Source of the DNA: a bacterium
GTDB lineage: Bacteria > Vulcanimicrobiota > JABDET01
Length of the DNA stretch: 64,000 nucleotides
Assembly: GCA_021817145.1 (NCBI GenBank)
Contig: JAKAVV010000004.1
Span: 62,001-126,000 of the forward strand
Reading direction: 5' to 3'
The notes under the pieces are model-generated. The model saw only the letters and a program-made list of their open reading frames with translations, was not told the DNA's origin and did not search any database. Shown piece after piece: positions 1 through 7,776 of the stretch (positions are counted from its first letter, which is position 1; the number at the start of each line of letters is the position of its first letter). The translations under genes were made by a program, and so were the position numbers.

Positions 1-1080
1 GGGGGGAGCTATCAAACAAATGGTAAGGGAGATTACTGGGGTTGCTCAGGCGATTTTATACCTTATGGAGGCTCGCAATTCACAGGTTCCAGCGGATACC
101 AATATGCGGGAACACAATACAGCGGCCAAAGTTTCAATGGAACAACCTATAATGGAACAAGTTATACAAACACAACCTCACAAACAAACTATGCAGGTTC
201 AGGAACCTATACAAACTCTTATCACCAAGGAGTAAGCCAGGGAGGAAACACTGTCATGACAGGCAATAAAAATACTTATCAACAAAAAAGTTTGTCAGGC
301 AAAAATACAAGTCTTTCTGGGCATCAAACCAGCGGCATAACAGGTGTAAACAATACCACGATTCACCATCAAGTCAATTATCAGCTGCTTGGCTATAATA
401 TGAATGTAATCGATGTGAACAACGTCACCTATACGACAACAACCTATACCAACCATTACATTAATAACTACACTAATAATTATACTAATTATTGGACAAA
501 CTACTATCAAAACACAAACTATTATGTTCAAGATTATACCACATGGACTAGTCCTCTTGTTTTAAATTTAAAAGGGAATGGAGTTTTAGAAGCTTCTGGA
601 GGAAGATGGCTTCCTCATCCTGGATATCTCAGCCATCATCAAAGATTGTTTGACTTTTATGGAAATGGGTTCCCTGTGGTCATGGAATGGGTTGGTCCTG
701 ATGATGGGATTCTGGTGCATTTAAAGCCAGGACAGATCAGACCCAATGGGACAGCTCATCTGACTGGTTTAAACTTCTTTGGGACGGCCGCAGGTTTTGA
801 TAATGGATTCCAAGAGCTTTCCCTATTAGACAAAGACCATGATGGAGTTTTGAAAGGTAAAGAATTAAAAGGACTTTATGTATGGCAAGATAAAAATCAA
901 AATGCTAAAGTGGATCCAGGAGAACTAAAATCTGTTCAGCAGCTAGGAATTACAGAAATTTTTCTGGCACACAAAAATTCTGAAGGATACTTTATACAAA
1001 ATGGGGAAAAGAAAATCATGTGGGACTGGTGGCCAAATGTATCCCAAGTGGTGTTTGTACCCAAGAAATCTTCTAAATGA
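1..1080 (+). CDS. Secreted protein with RTX-like C-terminal region and two EF-hand loops (5' end cut by window)
   Basis: The frame is open from base 1 to the stop at 1078-1080, so the first Met at 256 is internal and the gene begins upstream of the window. The N-terminal part is rich in Gly, Ser, Thr, Asn, Tyr and Gln and looks like a low-complexity extracellular linker. The C-terminal third starts with SPLVLNLKGNG and continues with EWVGPDDGIL, the pattern found in RTX/hemolysin-type calcium proteins. It then has two tandem EF-hand-like loops, DKDHDGVLKGKE and DKNQNAKVDPGE; the second has Ala where Gly is usual. The closest relative in the window is the gene at 3571-4857, which shares this tail. 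A Ca-binding surface or secreted protein is likely; its partner and exact role are unknown. The next gene overlaps it by ATGA. Confidence 0.75.
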   Translation, partial: GGSYQTNGKGDYWGCSGDFIPYGGSQFTGSSGYQYAGTQYSGQSFNGTTYNGTSYTNTTSQTNYAGSGTYTNSYHQGVSQGGNTVMTGNKNTYQQKSLSGKNTSLSGHQTSGITGVNNTTIHHQVNYQLLGYNMNVIDVNNVTYTTTTYTNHYINNYTNNYTNYWTNYYQNTNYYVQDYTTWTSPLVLNLKGNGVLEASGGRWLPHPGYLSHHQRLFDFYGNGFPVVMEWVGPDDGILVHLKPGQIRPNGTAHLTGLNFFGTAAGFDNGFQELSLLDKDHDGVLKGKELKGLYVWQDKNQNAKVDPGELKSVQQLGITEIFLAHKNSEGYFIQNGEKKIMWDWWPNVSQVVFVPKKSSK

Positions 1081-2183
1081 TTAGAAAACGAATTGAATTA
1101 CTCTGTGTAGTGCTTTTTTGCCTCTCCCTGGCTAAAGCCAGAGGAGCGGTTTTTCTTTCTAGGGCAGATTTGGTTTATTATAAAATCAATCCACAGCAGT
1201 TTGTCATGACTCAAGTTTCTGGAAATGGAAAATGGCTTTTTGGTTTAGAGAAAACCGAAAGTTTATCCCTCGAATCTAAAAAAGAGTTTTACCTTCTTCG
1301 AGTATTTAAAATTGGAATCCGATCTTTAACCCTGGTTAAAACGATCCCACTTCCCATTGGTTATATTAGCAATGAGATTTATACTCCCAACGGATCCCAT
1401 GCCCTTGTTGAGGCTGACTGGGGAGCTGAATTTTTATTCGTTAATGTAAAAACAGGAGCAGTCAGAGTTATTTTCAGACATATCCTTGGCAAACCTGGAT
1501 TTCGCGGAGGAAACCTTCTTTTTTATCATCATCATCATTTTTATGGGAATGGATATTTTTACAATAAAGAAAGTCTTGACATTGATAATGCGCTAGCAGA
1601 AATCAATCCTCACAAGAAAGGTCTGGCTGTCTTTAAAAAAGCGCTAAACATTGGAAAATTACAAAAGAATCTTGCCATTTCGTGGGGACACCAACAAGCT
1701 TTTACGTTTTTCCCGCCGAACCATGGCTACTTTATCATGACTCCTCTCAACTTTTCTAAAATTCACCTTATTGAAGCTGATGGCCCAAAAAAATTAAAAA
1801 GTCTTGATAAAGGACTGGCTTTCGGAGGAATGGCTGCTGCGTCAGAAAATGGGAGTATTCTTTACCTTGTTAAGCATTCGGCAGCAGCAAGAGAAGTTGT
1901 GCTTAGGGAAAGGGGTTCATCGAATAAAAAAATTGTTATTTACAAAGGGGCAGCTGCATACACTTATCCATTTATTTCAGCAGACGGAAAAACAATTGTT
2001 GTGGCTCGGCTGGATCTAAAAGTAGGAAGAATGAGTTTTTTTTACGCAAAAGAAAAGAATGGTTTTAAATTAAAACCGATTCCGATATTACAAAATCGCC
2101 ACATGGGAACTTTTCGATTTTCAGGAAATGGAAAAGTTTTTGCATTTTACAATATTACAGGGATTTTTGCGGGAAAAATATAG
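1077..2183 (+). CDS. Secreted hypothetical protein, translationally coupled to the upstream EF-hand protein
   Basis: This 368-residue protein starts with MIRKR, a hydrophobic stretch (residues 7-20) and AKA-R, so a Sec signal peptide is likely. The body has recurrent short segments such as SGNGKWLFG, SENGSILYLV, SADGKTIVVA and SGNGKVFAF. These resemble blades of a TolB/YncE-like beta-propeller, although no family is certain. A run HHHHFYGNG lies near residue 155. Its ATG overlaps the stop of the preceding gene (ATGA), so the two are co-translated and probably act together at the cell surface. The paralogous unit at 3571-4857 has no copy of this gene. Function unknown. Confidence 0.65.
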   Translation: MIRKRIELLCVVLFCLSLAKARGAVFLSRADLVYYKINPQQFVMTQVSGNGKWLFGLEKTESLSLESKKEFYLLRVFKIGIRSLTLVKTIPLPIGYISNEIYTPNGSHALVEADWGAEFLFVNVKTGAVRVIFRHILGKPGFRGGNLLFYHHHHFYGNGYFYNKESLDIDNALAEINPHKKGLAVFKKALNIGKLQKNLAISWGHQQAFTFFPPNHGYFIMTPLNFSKIHLIEADGPKKLKSLDKGLAFGGMAAASENGSILYLVKHSAAAREVVLRERGSSNKKIVIYKGAAAYTYPFISADGKTIVVARLDLKVGRMSFFYAKEKNGFKLKPIPILQNRHMGTFRFSGNGKVFAFYNITGIFAGKI

Positions 2184-2251
2184 TTTAACTTTTATCATAA
2201 GAGTTTAAAATCCGTGGATGACTCCTACTTACTTGAATTTGAGACAAGAGC

Positions 2252-2285
2252 GTTCTGATGACACATTAAACGCGAAAATCACTCT
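2252..2285 (+). repeat. Direct repeat A, copy 1 (34 bp; partner 4840-4873)
   Basis: This 34-bp stretch matches 4840-4873 at 31 of 34 positions and contains the shared core acattaaacgcgaaaatc. In copy 2 it starts within the last codons of the EF-hand protein gene; here it lies 70 bp after the second gene and just before a macro-domain remnant. Together with repeat B it shows that a larger unit was duplicated. Confidence 0.8.
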
Positions 2286-2330
2286 TAATATGTTTTTTTT
2301 GAAAAAGTTGGGATTGAAAATAAAGTTGTA

Positions 2331-2356
2331 GAATTAATCAATAGAATTAATCAATG
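2331..2356 (+). repeat. 13-bp tandem duplication that frameshifts the macro-domain remnant
   Basis: gaattaatcaata is followed directly by gaattaatcaatg. Removing one copy joins the upstream frame ([12 protein letters not shown]) to the frame of the macro domain (GNIAEQD), so this duplication is one of the disabling mutations. Confidence 0.75.
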
Positions 2357-2623
2357 GAAATATTGCAGAACAAGACACAGAAGCTGTTGTCAATGCAGCC
2401 AATACCAGTTTATTAGGGGGAGGAGGAGTTGATGGGGCGATTCATCGAGCAGCAGGTCCAGAGCTCCTGGAATACTGCAAAACTCTTGGAGGCTGCCGAA
2501 CAGGAGAATCTAAAATAGCCCCTGGATTTAACTTAAAATCAAAGTATATTATCCATACCGTAGGACCAAGAGGCTTCAGAAATAGCGGTGCAAACGGTTT
2601 TGAACTTCTTAAAAAGCCATCCC

Positions 2624-2701
2624 TATCCTGAACTGGTTAGATTTGTGCTGTTTGGAGAGGAAGGATTTAATATTTATAAAAAAACTCTCTCTGGGTTCTG
2701 T
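2624..2701 (+). repeat. Direct repeat B, copy 1 (78 bp; partner 5010-5087)
   Basis: This matches 5010-5087 at 75 of 78 positions. It encodes the C-terminal end of the macro domain ([14 protein letters not shown] and on). The three differences are all third-position synonymous changes (two Phe codons, one Glu codon), so both copies diverged while still under selection as coding sequence. Confidence 0.85.
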
Positions 2702-2880
2702 TCTCCTTAAATCTATAAGGAAAATCATACAAAGAAAAAATCATCAAAAAATCTAACTATTACTGAAGCAGGACAACAACAATGAAATCGCTGCAAAAGA
2801 GGGGATCGTCCGGCAATGCCGAATTCTCAGAATTGTTTTATTGACAGCGACCTGCAAATAGGATAAAATAAAAGTAGCTA

Positions 2881-2922
2881 AAAACACCCGTCCTGACTCC
2901 GAGAGGAGACACGGCGGGTTTT
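2881..2922 (+). promoter_or_regulatory. Hairpin immediately upstream of the NYN gene (terminator-like or leader structure)
   Basis: AAAAC-a-CC-CGT pairs with ACG-gc-GG-GTTTT around an inner perfect CTCC-gaga-GGAG hairpin, and a T-rich tract follows. It could end transcription from the upstream remnants or be a structured leader of the NYN gene, since it hides an AGGAG sequence. It is more GC-rich than the surroundings, like the NYN gene, so the two probably arrived together. Confidence 0.5.
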
Positions 2923-2937
2923 CTCGTATTGTGCATT

Positions 2938-3285
2938 ATGCCTGAAATCGCCAGCCGAGTCGCTGTATTCATCGACGGAAGCAATCTCTTCTTCAAGTTG
3001 CGCTCGCTGGAATTTAATTTGCTCAACTTGACCAAATTTGATTACCGGGGGTTATCGAAATGGCTGGCGAACGACAGGCTGATCGTGTATTGCGGATATT
3101 ATGTAGGCGCTGTCCGGGCCAAGGAAAACGATGAAAAAGGTCAGCGGCTGAGACAGCAGCAGCAAAAGCTATTCGCTCACCTGGCTTCTCCCGAGCAAGA
3201 TTTTATGATCAAGCGGGGATACCTGATGGAAAACGAAGGAAAGTATCACGAAAAAGGCGTCGATGTTTGTTCTGCTTCTAAATAA
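2938..3285 (+). pseudogene. NYN-domain (LabA/PIN-like RNase) protein, C-terminally truncated
   Basis: The protein starts MPEIASRVAVFIDGSNLFFK, the typical first strand of NYN-domain nucleases with the acidic residue of the active site (FIDGSN). It continues with FDYRGLSKWL, VYCGYYVGAVRAKEND and RGYLMENEGKYHEKGVDV. In intact family members GVDV leads into the helix and the SSDxD motif that completes the acidic metal site; here the frame instead ends after CSASK. About the last third is therefore missing and activity is doubtful. The ATG at 2938 is preferred to an in-frame TTG at 2929. The DNA is visibly richer in G and C than its neighbours, and an IS3-type transposase scrap follows 13 bp later, so horizontal transfer followed by disruption is likely. 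Confidence 0.75.
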
Positions 3286-3297
3286 ATTGGACTTTTT

Positions 3298-3396
3298 ATG
3301 GGGGTCAGTGTGGCAGAAGTGCGCCGCCGCTGTCAGATTCCCACCACCACTTATTTTACCTGGAAGGAAAAAAGCTCTTCGACAGGACAGTATTGA
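3298..3396 (+). pseudogene. IS3-type transposase OrfA fragment
   Basis: The short frame reads GVSVAEVRRRCQIPTTTYF followed by TWKEK. This is the helix-turn-helix of IS3-family OrfA proteins (usually G-SVAEVCR...TFY-WK-KYG). It stops after 32 residues and no OrfB or terminal repeats were found, so it is a remnant that probably marks the event that truncated the NYN gene. Confidence 0.65.
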
Positions 3397-3505
3397 AATT
3401 TTAAATTTATGCTCCAGCTTTTTAAATTGTAAAGAAAATTTTATATCTTTATTAAGGGAATTTTACAATTGTTAATAATTTGTTAACATATTCCTCTCCA
3501 GTTTG

Positions 3506-3514
3506 TGATATGAT
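3506..3514 (+). promoter_or_regulatory. Possible extended -10 promoter element for the gene at 3571
   Basis: TG-a-TATGAT is an extended -10 element about 55 bp before the start codon. No good -35 at the right distance is visible (a TTAACA lies about 20 bp upstream). An aaaggggg ribosome-binding site lies 9 bases before the ATG. Confidence 0.35.
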
Positions 3515-3570
3515 AAAAACATAACATCTTTCGAATAAATTAATGACAGGTTAAAAAGGGGGCTCGTTTT

Positions 3571-4857
3571 ATGAAGAAAATAAAATGGTTTTACCGGTTT
3601 GCGGCAGTTCTGCTGTTATTAGCTTTTTCAGGAGGAACAACCTGGGCGGGAACAGGGGGATACGGGAGAAAGAATATTAATACTACTACAGTGCAAACAA
3701 TCCATAACGGTCGAACAGATACGACTGACCAAACCGTAAATAACTCTGCTGCAATTTACAATAATCTTGTTGATTTTTACCGCTATGGAGGTACTTATGA
3801 AGGAACAAGGTCTCTGAGTGAGTTTGTTTTTACATCTAATGAGTATTTAGGTGGTTGCAGTGATCCAGACCCAAACATTATTGGCAGTCTCACTTATAAT
3901 GAAAATACCAATACCTTCAGCTTTTCAGACATCTCCGGAACCTATGCTTCTTATGCAACTAACTATAGTGATGGAGTGTGGTTTTACTCCCCCACTGATT
4001 CAAGTGTTGGACAGTGGGATGTGGGGACAAACCCGTACGGAAATGTAGGATTTGTCTCAAACTTTTCCAGCGGACCAGAAGTTCAGTCAACCAGTTCCGC
4101 CACCACTTCTAGCACAAGCACCCAAGTTACAGGAACCCATACGGATACTTCCACTGCCACAAGTTCTTCTTCTAATGGGCCAACTGTCTTATCAGGGCAT
4201 CGCCTGATCACCATTAATGCCAATAACGAGACAGTTACCATAACCCATGTAACAGATGTAACTCAAACCACGACCAATACCACCACTACTACTGTTGATC
4301 AGATTGTAGGAGAAGTCCTGGCATATTCCCCTATTATCTTGGATTTAAGCGGAACAGGAAAACCGGATGTAGCGCATCGTGATTGGCTTCCACATGCTCC
4401 AACCTTTTATCCTAACCGTGTAGCTTATTTCGACATGTTGGGGATTGGACAACCTCAATTATCAGAATGGGTTGGGCCAAAAGATGGATTACTGGTTATT
4501 CCCAATAAAAATGGAAAAGTCACGTCAGCTCTTCAATTGTTCGGCACAGCAGGCGGATGGGATAATGGGTATCAGAAATTAGCGGCTCTATTCGATAAAA
4601 ATCATACCGGCGTGATTAAAGGGGAAGAATTAAAAGGCTTGTATGTATGGATTGACAAAAATGGGAACGGGAAAGTGGATCCAGGGGAACTCTATACAGT
4701 TCAACAATTGGGAATCACCGAAATTTCCGATCAACATAAGAATATGAAATCCTGGTACATCAGAAATGGTAAAAAATACGATACTTGGGACTGGTGGCCC
4801 AGTGTGTTTATGCTCAGGAAAATGCGAAAAATTAAAGGTGTTCCGATGTCACATTAA
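3571..4857 (+). CDS. Secreted RTX-like protein with paired EF-hand loops (paralogue of 1-1080)
   Basis: This 428-residue protein has a clear signal peptide (MKKIKW, hydrophobic core residues 9-20, cleavage near TWAG). The middle (about residues 165-240) is a Thr/Ser-rich, low-complexity linker. The C-terminal 180 residues begin SPIILDLSGTGKPDV and contain EWVGPKDGLL, then two EF-hand loops, DKNHTGVIKGEE and DKNGNGKVDPGE, and end with WDWWPSVF. The same tail occurs in the gene at 1-1080. This arrangement is known from RTX toxins and other calcium-dependent exported proteins, but no nonapeptide repeats are present, so secretion by a type I system is not shown. It is followed by a strong terminator at 4879. 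Likely calcium-binding extracellular protein; ligand unknown. Confidence 0.8.
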   Translation: MKKIKWFYRFAAVLLLLAFSGGTTWAGTGGYGRKNINTTTVQTIHNGRTDTTDQTVNNSAAIYNNLVDFYRYGGTYEGTRSLSEFVFTSNEYLGGCSDPDPNIIGSLTYNENTNTFSFSDISGTYASYATNYSDGVWFYSPTDSSVGQWDVGTNPYGNVGFVSNFSSGPEVQSTSSATTSSTSTQVTGTHTDTSTATSSSSNGPTVLSGHRLITINANNETVTITHVTDVTQTTTNTTTTTVDQIVGEVLAYSPIILDLSGTGKPDVAHRDWLPHAPTFYPNRVAYFDMLGIGQPQLSEWVGPKDGLLVIPNKNGKVTSALQLFGTAGGWDNGYQKLAALFDKNHTGVIKGEELKGLYVWIDKNGNGKVDPGELYTVQQLGITEISDQHKNMKSWYIRNGKKYDTWDWWPSVFMLRKMRKIKGVPMSH

Positions 4858-4873
4858 ACGCGAAAATCGCTCT
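4840..4873 (+). repeat. Direct repeat A, copy 2
   Basis: This is the partner of 2252-2285 (31 of 34 identical). It spans the last six codons and the stop of the EF-hand protein gene and ends just before the terminator. Confidence 0.8.
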
Positions 4874-4878
4874 ACACT

Positions 4879-4907
4879 ACGCTGCGCCTCTAAGCGCAGC
4901 GTTTTTA
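4879..4907 (+). terminator. Rho-independent terminator
   Basis: ACGCTGCGC and GCGCAGCGT form a perfect 9-bp stem with a six-base loop, followed by TTTTA. It ends transcription of the gene at 3571-4857. Confidence 0.9.
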
Positions 4908-5009
4908 TTTTGTACGTTCTTTCGCTGCTTCTTGCTTCCCATATTAGAAAGGCTGCTTGAAGCAGTCAAGCAAAATAGAGATTATTTTAAGATCCATTAC
5001 ATTGACCCA

Positions 5010-5111
5010 TATCCTGAACTGGTTAGATTCGTGCTGTTCGGAGAAGAAGGATTTAATATTTATAAAAAAACTCTCTCTGGGTTCTGTAAAGTCGAAAATT
5101 GGCTGAGCTGA
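5010..5111 (+). pseudogene. Second macro-domain remnant (C-terminal end only; contains repeat B copy 2)
   Basis: The frame encodes [20 protein letters not shown], then TLSGFCKVENWLS and a stop. It is 75/78 identical to 2624-2701 over the repeat but has a different 3' end. The rest of the macro domain is gone here, and the sequence before 5010 no longer resembles the family. It shows that the EF-hand gene plus macro gene unit was present twice. Confidence 0.75.
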
Positions 5112-5149
5112 AGCTTATAGGGATATTTTCTACCACCTGAATTTTGAAT

Positions 5150-5923
5150 ATGCAGGTAAAAAGGGGTCTTGATTTCCTTCAAGAAAAAGAATCTATGACT
5201 TACATTACCCAAACTTTAACTTTTCCTCTTCGATTTTTAGATTTTCTAGGGTTTGAAGAACATGTTCGTGGAATGAGAAAAACCCGAAATTTTTCCGAAG
5301 AAGAAACGGAAAAATTTTTATCCCTTTGGAGGAGTGAAATCGCTTACTACGAGTTGGCGCTTTCAAAAAGACAAGTTTATGAACATGACCAGAAGATCCC
5401 CCTCCCCTCTTTTGTAAAAATGCCAGACTATGAATTCGAACTTGGGTGCCTGTTAAATAAAAACACAGAACTCAATATGAGTGAGTCAGAAGCCGAACTG
5501 TTCTTTAAAAATCACTGTGATTTAACCCTTTTAAACGACCTCTCTGCAAGAGATTTCCAGGAAAAAGACAGAGCCCTTGGGATGGGGGTCTCAAGAAGCA
5601 AAGGGATTTTAGGAAAAGTAATTGGGCCCATTTTTGTCCCGTCTTTATCTCTGGATCTCTCCAAAATGAAGTTGACTTTAAAAGTGAATCATGAGATTCG
5701 AACTCAGACAATTTACAGCGCCTGCACCTGGACATTCCCTAAAATCATTTCTCGTTTGTCTCATCAAAATATCCTTTTAGAAGCAGGAACCCTGCTGGGG
5801 TCTGGAACCATTGGAGGGGGTTCAATTGCAGAACATGGGGGGAAATACCCCTGGTTGAAAAGCGGAGATTTAATTGAAATGGAAGCAGAAGGGATCGGAG
5901 TTTTAAGAAATAGAATAGCTTAA
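5150..5923 (+). CDS. Fumarylacetoacetate hydrolase (FAH) family protein
   Basis: The protein has the metal-binding segment DYEFELGC, the hallmark NDLSARDFQEKD, the GKVIGP segment and the C-terminal GTLLGSGTIGGGSIAEHG then GDLIEMEAEGIGVLRN. These place it in the FAH / 2-hydroxyhepta-2,4-diene-1,7-dioate isomerase superfamily of Mg-dependent C-C hydrolases, decarboxylases and isomerases. The length (about 258 residues) is usual for the family. The substrate cannot be read from the sequence; members act in aromatic ring degradation or as oxaloacetate decarboxylases. The start is uncertain: ATG 5150 is chosen, ATG 5195 is an alternative. The gene lies 8 bp before the ClC gene and is probably first in an operon. 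Confidence 0.8.
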   Translation: MQVKRGLDFLQEKESMTYITQTLTFPLRFLDFLGFEEHVRGMRKTRNFSEEETEKFLSLWRSEIAYYELALSKRQVYEHDQKIPLPSFVKMPDYEFELGCLLNKNTELNMSESEAELFFKNHCDLTLLNDLSARDFQEKDRALGMGVSRSKGILGKVIGPIFVPSLSLDLSKMKLTLKVNHEIRTQTIYSACTWTFPKIISRLSHQNILLEAGTLLGSGTIGGGSIAEHGGKYPWLKSGDLIEMEAEGIGVLRNRIA

Positions 5924-5931
5924 GCTGGATA

Positions 5932-7776
5932 ATGAAAATTCAACCTAACAAAACGCTCGAATCTTCTGAAAACTCAAGAATCGCTTTTTTAAGCGGAGCG
6001 GCGGTTTTTCTTGGGATCACTGCAGCAGTTGTAGCATTCTGTTTTTACCATTTAATCTATTTTTTCACGAATCTATTCTTTTTTGGAAGATTAAGTTTTG
6101 TTCTCGCTGATCCCTCCCGCAGCCATTTAGGATTATGGGTTATTTTCATTCCTGTGATCGGAGCTTTAATCATTGGAGTGATGATTAAATACGGCTCAAC
6201 AAAAATCATAGGTCATGGGATTCCTGAAGCCATGGAAGCTGTTCTTTACGCGAAAAGCAGAATTGAACCCAAAGTCGCGATTTTAAAACCTGTTTCAGCA
6301 GCTTTAGCCATTGGAACAGGAGGACCTTTTGGAGCAGAAGGACCGATTATTCAGACTGGAGGGGCTGTTGGTTCCCTGGCAGGACAATTTTTGACAACAA
6401 CCTCCTCTGAGAGAAAAGTCCTTTTAGCTTGTGGAGCAGGGGCAGGGATGGCAGCCACTTTTAATACTCCGATTGCAGGGGTTCTGATTGCCATTGAACT
6501 GTTATTATTTGAATTTAAACCTCGATCTTTTATTCCTCTTGTCATTTCCTGCGCAGTCGCTACTTTAGTCAGACTCAAACTCATTGGACCTCACCCTTTG
6601 TTTCAATCCCATCCCTTTGTTTTTAATCTGTTTGCTCAATGGCCATTTTTTGTTATCTTAGGCATTTTATCTGGATTAGCAGCGATCGCCTTTACCCGAT
6701 CCCTTTACTGGTTTGAGGATCTTTTTGATAAATTAAAACTGGATCTCATCCTCTCCCCTGCCCTTGGAGCTTTAGGATTAGGGATTATCGCTTACTTTGT
6801 CCCGCGAGTTTTAGGGGTTGGGTACAACACCATTACCGATATTTTAAATAATCATTTTATTCTGAGCTTCCTTTTTGTTATTTTTATTTTTAAAGCCCTT
6901 GCCATGCTGATCTCTCTTGGATCAGGGACTTCAGGCGGATTATTAGCCCCGATGTTTATGAGCACTGCTGCCATGGGAGGAGCCTTTGCCATGATTTTAA
7001 ACCATCTCTTCCCTTCCCTGCACATGGATCCAGGAATCTTTGCTTTAACAGCCATGGGGGCTGTCTTTGGATCTGCTGCCAGATGTCCTTTTGCTTTTAT
7101 CGTTTTCCCAATGGAAGTAACAGGAGATTTTCACACAATTCTTCCTCTCATGATGGTCTGCATTATCGCTTACATGGTCACCACTTACTGCATGAAAGAC
7201 TCCATTATGACGGAAAAGATTGCTAGAAGAGGTTTAAAAGTCCCTCAAGAGTATGAAGTCAATCCTCTTGAATACACAAAAGTTTCAGAAGTGATGGATC
7301 CCGCACCAATAACCGTATCTGCAGATATGAAACTATCTGAAATGATGGATCAATTAAATCATGGGGAACTTGGATATTCCAAACATCAAGCTTTTCCCGT
7401 TTTAAACTCTGAAAAAAAAATAATTGGAATGATCACAAGATGGGATTTAATTAAAGCTTTAAAAGAAAATTCTGAAGGGGAAAGAAAAGTGGAACAGGTC
7501 GCCAGCAAAAATTTAGTTTCTGCTTATCCTGATGAACTGGTTGGGGATGTCTTATCCCGAATGTTAGAAAAAAAAATTGGGCGGGTCCCTATTATCAAAC
7601 GAGAAGATCCACTCATTCTGATAGGGTATTTAGGAAGGAATGAAATTTTAAAAGCAATTAACAAGAAATTAGAAGTGGACAAGGATCGTGAACCAGGTCT
7701 TTTATCTGATACCACACTCAAAATCCGCAAAAAATTTGGGATTAAAGGTTCCCCTCCTTCATCCAGCGGGGCTTGA
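5932..7776 (+). CDS. ClC-family chloride channel/antiporter with C-terminal CBS pair
   Basis: This 614-residue inner-membrane protein has about ten or more hydrophobic segments to residue 430. The ClC selectivity motifs are GHGIP (94-98, for GSGIP), GAEGP (134-138, for GKEGP, with the gating Glu at 136) and GGLLAP (for GxFxP). The C-terminal third contains two CBS domains (about 447-510 and 518-585) that in this family bind adenine nucleotides and control gating. The protein ends in a Ser-rich tail. It moves chloride, perhaps in exchange for protons. It is flanked by an FAH hydrolase 8 bp upstream and a thiolase whose start overlaps its stop, so the three are co-transcribed, although no functional link is obvious. 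Confidence 0.9.
   Translation: MKIQPNKTLESSENSRIAFLSGAAVFLGITAAVVAFCFYHLIYFFTNLFFFGRLSFVLADPSRSHLGLWVIFIPVIGALIIGVMIKYGSTKIIGHGIPEAMEAVLYAKSRIEPKVAILKPVSAALAIGTGGPFGAEGPIIQTGGAVGSLAGQFLTTTSSERKVLLACGAGAGMAATFNTPIAGVLIAIELLLFEFKPRSFIPLVISCAVATLVRLKLIGPHPLFQSHPFVFNLFAQWPFFVILGILSGLAAIAFTRSLYWFEDLFDKLKLDLILSPALGALGLGIIAYFVPRVLGVGYNTITDILNNHFILSFLFVIFIFKALAMLISLGSGTSGGLLAPMFMSTAAMGGAFAMILNHLFPSLHMDPGIFALTAMGAVFGSAARCPFAFIVFPMEVTGDFHTILPLMMVCIIAYMVTTYCMKDSIMTEKIARRGLKVPQEYEVNPLEYTKVSEVMDPAPITVSADMKLSEMMDQLNHGELGYSKHQAFPVLNSEKKIIGMITRWDLIKALKENSEGERKVEQVASKNLVSAYPDELVGDVLSRMLEKKIGRVPIIKREDPLILIGYLGRNEILKAINKKLEVDKDREPGLLSDTTLKIRKKFGIKGSPPSSSGA

Larger units (their letters stand above)
2290..2710 (+). 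pseudogene. Macro-domain (Appr-1"-p / ADP-ribose processing) protein, broken
   Basis: Conceptual translation gives [20 protein letters not shown], then [22 protein letters not shown] and YIIHTVGP. These are the N-terminal half of a YmdB-type macro domain, including the Asn and Gly-rich ADP-ribose loop. The C-terminal helix/strand follows in another frame ([19 protein letters not shown]). The middle of the domain, normally some 50-60 residues with the second ligand loop, is deleted around 2570. A 13-bp tandem duplication at 2331-2356 and a run of eight T after the ATG add further frame breaks. No functional product is expected. Confidence 0.8.

Noticed and set aside
20-235. 71-residue frame at the left edge
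   Set aside because: Frame 1 is open from base 1 and continues into the EF-hand protein with matching composition, so this other frame is a shadow.
421-530. Repeated TAT/ACA/AAC triplets resembling a DNA repeat array
   Set aside because: They are in-frame low-complexity Tyr/Thr/Asn codons, not a CRISPR or regulatory array; spacing is irregular.
295-531. Antisense frame rich in Ile/Val within the first gene
   Set aside because: It arises from the Asn/Tyr/Thr-rich coding repeat on the plus strand and has no ribosome-binding site.
4766-4960. 64-residue frame across the end of the EF-hand gene
   Set aside because: It runs through a strong terminator hairpin and has no family features.
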